Source: Rhodopirellula sp.
Lineage (GTDB): Bacteria; Planctomycetota; Planctomycetia; Planctomycetales; Planctomycetaceae
Length of the DNA: 32,436 bases
Assembly: GCA_013203845.1 (NCBI GenBank)
Contig: JABMPE010000576.1
Span: 1-32,436 of the forward strand
Direction of reading: 5' to 3'
Part shown: positions 25,358 through 32,436 of the stretch, in pieces
Layout of the letters: the number at the start of each line of letters is the position of its first letter
Position numbering within the stretch: the stretch's first letter is position 1
Made by a program: the position numbers and the translations under genes
The notes under the pieces: model-generated
The model's database searches: none
Told to the model about the DNA's origin: nothing
Seen by the model: the letters and a program-made list of their open reading frames with translations, nothing else

Positions 25358-26287
25358 ATGCTGAGACCTGAAAGTCACCTGAGTTTGCTGGTTGCCATGA
25401 TCGCCGCGGTGGCGTTTTCGGGTTGCGATGCGTCGGTTCCAGTTGGCTCCATGCTGAACGTTGAACAGGTTCGCAACTGGTCGATGCCGGCGGCGGGCGC
25501 GAAGATTCCGGCTCCGCGAGGACTTGCGTTTGACTCAAATGGCGACCTGTTCGTGCTGGACGATGCCGGTCGCGTGCTGGTCTTTGATGCCGACGGCAAA
25601 GTGCTCCAGCAATGGTTCATGCCGGACTACGACATTGGCAAGCCGGAGGGAATTTGTCTGTTTCAGGATGGTCGCATCGGCATCGCCGACACTCACTATC
25701 ACCGTGTCGTCTTTTTCGATCGAGGCGGAAAAGTTCTCTCGATGCACGGCGAGTATGGTTCCGGGCCGGGACAGTTCGTCTACCTTTCCGCGATCACTCA
25801 GGATTCGAGTGGTAACTACTACGTCTGCGAATATGGCGGCAACGATCGCATTCAGAAGTTCGATGTCAGCGGAAAATGTCTCGCCAGTTTCGGCGGTTTC
25901 GGAACCGACGACGGCCAGTTTCAGAGGCCCATGGGCATCGTCTGGAATGACGGCCTGATTTATGTTGCCGATGCGATCAATAATCGGATTCAGGTTTTCC
26001 GCGATAATGGCCGCTTCGTCCGAATCCTCGGCGGAGAGGTCGACGCGCCGCGACTTCATTACCCTTATGACCTGGCCGGCGGTCCGGACGGCGACGTGTT
26101 TGCAATCGAATATGGCGGCAATCGAGTGACACGACTGAACCTGCAAGGCCACACGCTGGGAACGTTCGGATCGACCGGCCACGGTGTCGGAGAATTTTCG
26201 ACTCCCTGGGGGCTCGCCGTTGATTCCAATGGTCGAATCGTCGTCGCGGATACTGGCAATCGGCGTCTTGTGGAGCTGCAACGTTGA
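25358..26287 (+). CDS. NHL-repeat lipoprotein
   Basis: A 309-residue exported lipoprotein. The N-terminus is a signal peptide with hydrophobic core LSLLVAMIAAVAF and a lipobox ending at Cys23 (FSGC), so the mature protein would be lipid-anchored. The remainder is a beta propeller built of about five or six NHL repeats, each with a GLAFDSNGDLFVLDD-type strand followed by NRIQVFRDNG-type ends; good examples are GIVWNDGLIYVADAINNRIQ and GLAVDSNGRIVVADTGNRR. NHL propellers bind proteins or carbohydrates. I chose the ATG at 25358 because it gives a normal signal peptide; the frame is open further upstream but not signal-like. The stop overlaps the start of the vWA gene, so the two are translationally coupled. 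Confidence 0.9.
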   Translation: MLRPESHLSLLVAMIAAVAFSGCDASVPVGSMLNVEQVRNWSMPAAGAKIPAPRGLAFDSNGDLFVLDDAGRVLVFDADGKVLQQWFMPDYDIGKPEGICLFQDGRIGIADTHYHRVVFFDRGGKVLSMHGEYGSGPGQFVYLSAITQDSSGNYYVCEYGGNDRIQKFDVSGKCLASFGGFGTDDGQFQRPMGIVWNDGLIYVADAINNRIQVFRDNGRFVRILGGEVDAPRLHYPYDLAGGPDGDVFAIEYGGNRVTRLNLQGHTLGTFGSTGHGVGEFSTPWGLAVDSNGRIVVADTGNRRLVELQR

Positions 26288-29200
26288 CCGGTCGCGATGT
26301 GTTTCGAACCGTATTTCCTGTGCCGCGCCGGCTGTTGTGCGGTCGCGACCTGCTTCCATTGCTTTTGTTTCTGACGATCTTCGGCGGCGGATGCCTCACG
26401 TTGGAACTTGCTGGTCTGGTCCTGTTTGTCCGACCGAAAGCTTTTCTCCTGACGCTCGTCACGGTCTGGATCTGGTGGTTGTTTCTGGCGGGCTCGACCG
26501 GGCTCTCCCCCGCGAGGTCTCAGGCCGCTCTGTGGCTTCGTTTTTTCATGGTTGCTGGCTTCATCGTCACGCTCGCCGAACCGCGTGCCGTCAGAACCAG
26601 CGAAGTTCTCTCCGTGGTCTATGCGGTTGATGTTTCGGATTCAGTGGGACAGCAGGCCGTTGACACCGCTCTGGAATTTGTCGCCAGACAGGTTTCGGAA
26701 AAGCCAGCCGCGGACGAGGCGGGGCTGGTCCTGTTCGGCGCGGAAGCCGTCGTCGAACTGCCTCCGCGCATTACCTTTCCCTTTGACGGGGTCGTCACTT
26801 CGCTGGTCCGTCGCGACGCAACAAACATTGCTGAGGCCCTGTCGCTGTCCGCAGCCATGATCCCTGCGGAAAATAACGGCAGAATTGTCCTCATCAGCGA
26901 TGGAACTTCAACAGAAGGTAACGTCTCCAAACGTCTCGATGAATTGCGGGCACGCGGCATCTCCGTCGACGTTCTGCCGGTCGACTATCAGTACGAAAAC
27001 GAAGTCTGGGTGGAGCGGCTGGAACTGCCTCAACAGGTGAAGCTCGAACAGGGCTACGAAGCGTCGGTCCTGATTTCGTCGCTGAGTGCGACAACCGGCA
27101 CATTGTTTCTGCGGGAAAACGGCAGGCGGCTGGCGAAGAACGAAGTCATACTGCAACCGGGGCTGAATCGGTTTTCGTTGCCGATCCGAGTTACCGAGCC
27201 GGGCTACTACGAATACCAGGCCGCCATCGAAATGCCCGACGGTGAAGACAACCTTCAGCCGAATAACGTGGTCGAGAACTTTCTGTTCGTCGAAGGCATT
27301 GGTCAGGTCCTGATGGTGACCGCGCCGGGCGGAGATCCGCGTGAATGGCAATCGCTGGCTGAATCTATCCGCAAGGACGGACGAGTCGTTGAACAGCGCG
27401 ACGCGTACGGATTTCCAGACAGCACTCTGGCATTGATGCCTTACGACAGCGTCGTTTTCGTGAATGTTCCAATGAACGCGCTCGTGCCGGCACAGATGCG
27501 AGCGTTGCACAACGCCGTGCGTGATGCCGGGATTGGTTTTCTGATGGTCGGCGGCCCCGATAGTTTCGGGCCGGGGGGGTATCACCGAACGCCGATCGAA
27601 GACGCGCTGCCCGTTTCAATGGACATCGAGCAGCAGGAACTTCTACAGAAGGGCGCCCTGGTCATCATTCTTCACACGTGCGAATTCGCCGACGGCAACA
27701 CGTGGGGAAAGCGCATCACGAATCAGGCCATCCGAGTTCTCTCGGGCCACGATGAAGTTGGTGTGCTCGTCTACAACAGAGCCACTGACGCCGAAGCATG
27801 GCTCTTTCGACTCACGCCTGCCGCCAACTTCCCGCGACTGGTAACGCTGGTGAATCGAGCGAGTATTGGCGACATGCCCACGTTTGCCACCACGATGGAG
27901 ATGGGCCTCACTGACCTGAGCCAAAGCGATGCCACCGTTCGTCGAATGCTGATTATTTCTGACGGCGACCCCTCGGCACCCACCGACGAACTGCTGGCCA
28001 GATTGCAACAGGCAAAGATTACGGTCTCGACCGTTACTGTTTCGCCGCACGGAGAATCTGATACCGCAGCGATGAAACGGATTGCCGACGCCACCGGAGG
28101 AACGGCCTACACGCCCAGCAATCCCGCAGAATTGCCAGCCATTTTCGTCAAAGAAGCGAGGACGCTGAAACGGTCGATGATTCAGGAACAGACGATCGTT
28201 CCCGTGCCGGGCGCACCGTCGGCGTTACTCAATAGCTTGCAGAATGCGCCACCGCTGCACGGTTACGTGCTCACGTCGCTGAAGCCGCGTGCCGAACCTG
28301 TTCTACTGGCACCAACCGATCAGTCTGATGACGCCGCCATGCCGACCTCTCTACCTGTTCCAATCCTCGCTCGATGGAAAAATGGACTCGGTACAACAGC
28401 CGCCTTCACGTCTGACTTCACCACCCGCTGGGGACGCGACTGGGTGCAGTGGGATAAGTTCGACGCGGTCGTCGCACAGCTGATGACCAGTCTGTCCCGC
28501 GTTCGAAAACCAGCGAGTCTGAGGCTTTGGACACACATCGCTGGCAGTGAAGCGGTAATTGTCGTGGAAGATTTTGCCGACGAGACACAACGCCCCGAGG
28601 GAGACGTTGCAGACCTCGCAGCGGTCGTCAACGGGCCCGATGACTTTTCAGAAACGCTGCGGCTGCAACAGGTGGGACCTCGACGCTACGAAGCGAGGCT
28701 GCCACTTCCGAATCAGGGCAGGTACCAGGTTATCGTCCAAGGAAACCGTAACGGACAAACGGAATCGGCCTCGGGTGGCTTCATCGTGTCCTACTCGGCT
28801 GAGTACCTCCGGTTCCGGTCCGATCCCATTGTCTTGAAGCAGATCCAACAGCAAACTGGTGGTCGGTTTCTGGAAATGTCCAGTCCCGCGGCGGACGTCT
28901 TCACAGACCGACAGCCAAAGTCCTCATCTCAACCAGTCTTCGACTGGTTGCTGATCGCACTGGCGATTCTGCTGCCGATCGACGTCGCCGTCCGCCGAGT
29001 TCACATCGACTGGTCACTCGTGCGAGGTCTGCTGTTTCGAAACCGCGCCGAAACTTCTGAAGTGACGACACTCGGCTCATTGCTCGAATCCAAACAGCAG
29101 TCGACCGCCCAGCTCGACGCGTCGCGATCGGAGAAGTCGTCGTGGGCACAGACCGACGAACCCGCGCAGAAACCATACTCGTCTGGAAGTTCCCCTCAAC

Positions 29201-29322
29201 AAACGCCGGCCAAATCCGACGATTTTCTCACGCTGCCCGAGCCCACAGACCAGCAGGACACCACGCTTTCGAAACTGCTGGCGATCAAACGTCAGCAACA
29301 CGACAACGATAACAAGTCATGA
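26284..29322 (+). CDS. Large membrane protein: vWA, GATase-like, second vWA
   Basis: A 1012-residue protein that starts at a TTG overlapping the previous stop (TTGA); a GTG at 26299 is an alternative. Three membrane segments lie at about 22-50, 53-70 and 82-98, and one near the C-terminus (PVFDWLLIALAILLPI). First vWA domain: about 111-235, with an intact MIDAS (DVSDS, 116-120; Thr180; Asp206 in LISDGTSTEG). A class I glutamine-amidotransferase-like fold follows at about 340-445 (MVGGPDSFGPGGY, no catalytic Cys triad visible). Second vWA-like domain: about 455-625, where the DxSxS position reads LHTCE, so the metal site is degenerate. The last 100 residues are polar and cytoplasmic. This combination is widespread in planctomycetes next to MoxR ATPases. 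Likely a surface or periplasmic binding or scaffold protein. Confidence 0.9.
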   Translation: MTGRDVFRTVFPVPRRLLCGRDLLPLLLFLTIFGGGCLTLELAGLVLFVRPKAFLLTLVTVWIWWLFLAGSTGLSPARSQAALWLRFFMVAGFIVTLAEPRAVRTSEVLSVVYAVDVSDSVGQQAVDTALEFVARQVSEKPAADEAGLVLFGAEAVVELPPRITFPFDGVVTSLVRRDATNIAEALSLSAAMIPAENNGRIVLISDGTSTEGNVSKRLDELRARGISVDVLPVDYQYENEVWVERLELPQQVKLEQGYEASVLISSLSATTGTLFLRENGRRLAKNEVILQPGLNRFSLPIRVTEPGYYEYQAAIEMPDGEDNLQPNNVVENFLFVEGIGQVLMVTAPGGDPREWQSLAESIRKDGRVVEQRDAYGFPDSTLALMPYDSVVFVNVPMNALVPAQMRALHNAVRDAGIGFLMVGGPDSFGPGGYHRTPIEDALPVSMDIEQQELLQKGALVIILHTCEFADGNTWGKRITNQAIRVLSGHDEVGVLVYNRATDAEAWLFRLTPAANFPRLVTLVNRASIGDMPTFATTMEMGLTDLSQSDATVRRMLIISDGDPSAPTDELLARLQQAKITVSTVTVSPHGESDTAAMKRIADATGGTAYTPSNPAELPAIFVKEARTLKRSMIQEQTIVPVPGAPSALLNSLQNAPPLHGYVLTSLKPRAEPVLLAPTDQSDDAAMPTSLPVPILARWKNGLGTTAAFTSDFTTRWGRDWVQWDKFDAVVAQLMTSLSRVRKPASLRLWTHIAGSEAVIVVEDFADETQRPEGDVADLAAVVNGPDDFSETLRLQQVGPRRYEARLPLPNQGRYQVIVQGNRNGQTESASGGFIVSYSAEYLRFRSDPIVLKQIQQQTGGRFLEMSSPAADVFTDRQPKSSSQPVFDWLLIALAILLPIDVAVRRVHIDWSLVRGLLFRNRAETSEVTTLGSLLESKQQSTAQLDASRSEKSSWAQTDEPAQKPYSSGSSPQQTPAKSDDFLTLPEPTDQQDTTLSKLLAIKRQQHDNDNKS

Positions 29323-29340
29323 GTCACTGTTGCCGGAACG

Positions 29341-29447
29341 GTGCCGAGCTTGTTCCAGCCCACTGACCTGTTTATACCGTCGGACGCACGCCGTCGCTTC
29401 AAGCAGCTCCTCCAAATCTCGCGACGCAGCACCTGCTGGAACCTCGC

Positions 29448-29451
<4 letters not shown>
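29341..29451 (+). CDS. Possible 36-residue coupled mini-ORF before moxR
   Basis: Between the vWA gene and moxR, a frame from GTG (29341) runs 36 codons and its TGA (29449-29451) overlaps the moxR ATG as ATGA. The product reads MPSLFQPTDLFIPSDARRRF at its start, followed by a basic, helical-looking stretch with KQLLQISRR. Most codons end in G or C, as in the neighbouring genes. A leader peptide or coupling ORF is possible. No ribosome site better than GGAAC is seen, and no family is recognised, so this may be chance. Confidence 0.3.
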
Positions 29452-30461
<1,010 letters not shown>

Positions 30462-30497
30462 CGAGATAAAGAGCAGCCCCGAAAGATCGAGGATCGC

Positions 30498-31286
30498 ATG
30501 CCTCAAACAACCGACGACGACACAAAACTTCGTTCGAGGCTCCGCACGAAACTCGCAGCAGCAGCGATGCCGCTGGTTGATTTCGTACTGCCTCCGGCTT
30601 GTGCCTTCTGCAAGCGGGATCTGGAGAATGATGACGAAGCCGTCGATGGCATCCGGCTGTGCGAACGGTGTCGCAAAAACTTTACGAGCGACCAGCGTTC
30701 CGCCTGCCTCAAGTGCGGCATGTCCGTCGGGCCGTACGTGGATACAAAAAATGGTTGCCTGGAATGCAGCCGACGCCACTTCCGCTTCACGCAGGTCATT
30801 CGCCTGGGTGTCTATGAAGACAACTTGAGGACCGCGTGCATTCGAGGAAAGTCACGAGGTGCTGAACCACTCGCCGCCGCACTGGCTTCCTTTCTTTGGA
30901 AACGGCAACAGGATCGACTCCAGGAATTTTCGCCTGACGTTGTGATCTCCGTGCCGCAATACTGGCTGCACTGGTTCACCAGGCCGCACCATCAGGCACA
31001 AACAATGGCCGAGGTCCTGGCGGAACGGTTGACGATTCCCTGCGATGAACGAGCTGTCCGCAAGGTCCGACGCACGGTTGATCAGTCCAGCCTGCCGAGA
31101 TCAAAACGTCTCAAAAACCTGGAACACGCCTTCCGGACTCGACGCGGCATTCCACTGAAGAACAAACGTGTGCTGCTGGTCGACGATATCCTGACAACCG
31201 GCACGACATCCAACGAGGTGACCAGAGTTCTGCTCAGGGCCGGAGCCAGTTCGGTCGCGGTGGCCGTGATCGCCGTCGTTCCGTAG
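30498..31286 (+). CDS. comF: ComF family phosphoribosyltransferase-like protein
   Basis: A 262-residue protein. The N-terminal part has eight cysteines in four CxxC pairs (Cys35/38, 55/58, 70/73, 87/90), enough for two zinc sites, as in the ComF double zinc finger. The C-terminal part is a type I phosphoribosyltransferase fold with the PRPP loop VLLVDDILTTGTT (225-237; Asp229 and Asp230). Known for ComF: a cytoplasmic component linked to natural DNA uptake, and also widely conserved in non-competent bacteria; the reaction, if any, is uncertain. A GAGG site lies 5-6 bases upstream of the ATG at 30498. It is 36 bases after moxR and probably cotranscribed. Convergent with the amino-acid-kinase gene, 11 bases away. 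Confidence 0.9.
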   Translation: MPQTTDDDTKLRSRLRTKLAAAAMPLVDFVLPPACAFCKRDLENDDEAVDGIRLCERCRKNFTSDQRSACLKCGMSVGPYVDTKNGCLECSRRHFRFTQVIRLGVYEDNLRTACIRGKSRGAEPLAAALASFLWKRQQDRLQEFSPDVVISVPQYWLHWFTRPHHQAQTMAEVLAERLTIPCDERAVRKVRRTVDQSSLPRSKRLKNLEHAFRTRRGIPLKNKRVLLVDDILTTGTTSNEVTRVLLRAGASSVAVAVIAVVP

Positions 31287-31297
31287 CGATGTTTCGC

Positions 31298-31951
31298 TCA
31301 GGAATGCATGTTGGACGATGGCTCGTTGATTGCCGACGCGGGGTGCCAGAGAACAACCTCTTCTGGACTCTTTCGGACGTTGCACCAGTAGACAGGCCGT
31401 TGACCGGCCACAACGGAGTCGAAACAAGGGTCGACTGCAGCGGGAGTCAAATCTTCGAGCGTCAAATCTTCAGGTAGCTTCACAGCAGGCGGCATATCGA
31501 CAGACTTGGCCAGCACCAGCAAATCGACCTTCCATTGAGTCGCGATCCAACCGGCGATCGAATCTGAAGTACAGTCCCAACCAATCGGAAGCGGCTCTCT
31601 TGTCCCGTCATGCATCTCTTCCAGGATGGATCGCGGAGCCAGAATCGAGATCTTTTGTCGCGGCCCCATGCTCTCGGCAGATCGGCGATTGCTGACCAGT
31701 GCGGCTTCCGGAAGAATTCCTGCCAGCAGCATTCCCGTCAGATTCATCGAGTCGATCGCCAGCCAGTGTGACACTTCTTCATCAAGCCTGTGGATCAGGT
31801 CCCAGTTGCGAACCAGCCCTGCGGCCTGACCACCACCACAAACAACAAAGATTCGATCCGCAGCGATCGCCTGAAACATTTTCCGCAACCGGTCGCCCAG
31901 ATCCGGGAGCGTTAACAGGCTGCCCCCCACCTTCACGACAACAGTTGGCAT
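31298..31951 (-). CDS. Amino-acid-kinase-fold protein, MfnE-like
   Basis: A 217-residue protein of the amino acid kinase superfamily, shorter than carbamate or aspartate kinases. It has the phosphate motif KVGGSLL (7-13), VVCGGGQAAG (about 36-45), the aspartate-rich segment IGWDCTSDSIAGWIA (about 123-137) and LLVLAKSVD. The VTSDSIA/CTSDSIA pattern and short length fit kinases such as MfnE (an enzyme of methanofuran synthesis in methanogens) and the related planctomycete and methylotroph proteins linked to tetrahydromethanopterin C1 metabolism. No other C1 gene is in the window, so this link is inferred from family likeness. It starts at ATG 31951, with GGAG about 10 bases upstream. Confidence 0.8.
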   Translation of the reverse strand: MPTVVVKVGGSLLTLPDLGDRLRKMFQAIAADRIFVVCGGGQAAGLVRNWDLIHRLDEEVSHWLAIDSMNLTGMLLAGILPEAALVSNRRSAESMGPRQKISILAPRSILEEMHDGTREPLPIGWDCTSDSIAGWIATQWKVDLLVLAKSVDMPPAVKLPEDLTLEDLTPAAVDPCFDSVVAGQRPVYWCNVRKSPEEVVLWHPASAINEPSSNMHS

Positions 31952-32436
31952 TTGACGATCGCTCCAGATTCAAAGAATGTTTTCGACTGACGGGTCCGAG
32001 TTCGGCGGCGATGTGGAAGAGGATCGGAATTCTCGACCTGTGAAGTAAACAGCTGGAAAGCACGAACAAGTTGCAGACTCCAGGATTTCAATCGTGGATC
32101 AACCGTCCGCCAAACAGGGGCGTCCCGACAGTCTGAGCAGACCACAACCAACGCGCAATCGATTTAAACATTTCAATCCTGAGAATCAGACGATTCCACC
32201 AGCAACGGATCTGGCCACCTGAAGGGTAAGGTGTAGTCTTATTGACGATTGCAGGCCGCTGAGTTCTCGGGACACGCTTGAAAACGATCTCACGTCGTGC
32301 GAATTACGTTATTTCAAGCTAGCAGCGTGTCCGGAAAGCTGTTGTGTGGCGTAGCCGGTGAGGTCTGAAAATATCTGAATTCCTGTCGCTGTCCTGTTTG
32401 ACTCAAGGGCTCTCGTGAACGACGTGGAAGATGGGG
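31952..32436. other. Right-edge intergenic stretch
   Basis: 485 bases upstream of the amino-acid-kinase gene, running to the window edge. The open frames here are unlike any family. Near the edge, an AAGGG site followed 5 bases later by GTG (32415) could start a plus-strand gene, but only seven codons are visible. An inverted repeat is described separately. Confidence 0.4.
32270..32332. repeat. Inverted repeat with 9-bp perfect arms
   Basis: GGACACGCT (32270-32278) faces AGCGTGTCC (32324-32332). Inside these arms, TGAAA (32279-32283) faces TTTCA (32312-32316), with seven extra bases on the right side. About 28 bases lie in the central loop. No T run follows, so a plain terminator is unlikely; it could be a regulatory site or RNA structure in the leader of a gene to the right. 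Confidence 0.5.

Noticed and set aside
32415-32436. Possible start of a plus-strand gene at the right edge
   Set aside because: Only seven codons are visible, so it cannot be supported despite a fair AAGGG site.

Overview
The window looks like a chromosomal segment of a planctomycete. Evidence: a Tat-exported DUF1501 protein, a large double-vWA/GATase-like membrane protein next to a MoxR ATPase, a membrane protein of the DIWWHLKTG type, two large or small zinc-ribbon proteins of planctomycete style, long gaps between genes, and many weak Shine-Dalgarno sites. There is no phage, integrase, insertion sequence, CRISPR array, rRNA or tRNA that I can support. The genus cannot be fixed from this sequence alone.

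Layout, left to right. 1-537: 5' part of a minus-strand multi-membrane protein. 1052-4340: minus-strand arginine genes in the order argB, argD, argF, with a 20-bp tandem repeat upstream of argB. 4627-5556: a lone type II secretion F (TadC-like) membrane protein, ending at a probably bidirectional terminator shared with tex. 5632-7833: tex. 8191-9603: DUF1501 protein. 9604-10276: a gene-poor stretch with a likely PAS-kinase remnant and several short perfect hairpins. 10277-11008: an orphan FixJ/NarL-like response regulator. 11303-16551: a plus-strand glycan cluster of three GT4-type glycosyltransferases and one membrane GT2, the last three joined by ATGA overlaps. 16577-19072: large zinc-ribbon/TM/helical-repeat protein. 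19329-20288: DUF368 (PopT-type polyprenyl-phosphate transporter). 20595-21290: a small zinc-ribbon protein with an Arg/Lys-rich tail that appears to start at AUU. 21307-22736: histidine phosphatase and Bpt leucyltransferase. 23096-24880: SLC13-type permease with two RCK-C domains. 25358-31286: plus-strand run of NHL-repeat lipoprotein, double-vWA membrane protein, a possible coupled mini-ORF, MoxR ATPase, and ComF. 31298-31951: an amino-acid-kinase-fold protein resembling MfnE.

How parts may work together. ArgB phosphorylates N-acetylglutamate, ArgD makes N-acetylornithine and ArgF makes citrulline; the N-terminal helix of ArgB suggests arginine feedback inhibition. The glycan cluster probably builds or decorates an exported polysaccharide; DUF368, which recycles undecaprenyl phosphate, lies nearby and would feed the same lipid pool. 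The NHL/vWA/MoxR block is an envelope-located module in which a MoxR ATPase could remodel the vWA protein, with the NHL lipoprotein as an outer binding partner. This block and the AUU-start zinc-ribbon protein are the parts most worth study. Several starts were moved downstream (argB, argD, tex, DUF1501, DUF368, bpt, NHL protein) or upstream (zinc-ribbon protein) from the longest or first conventional reading, for reasons given in each entry.
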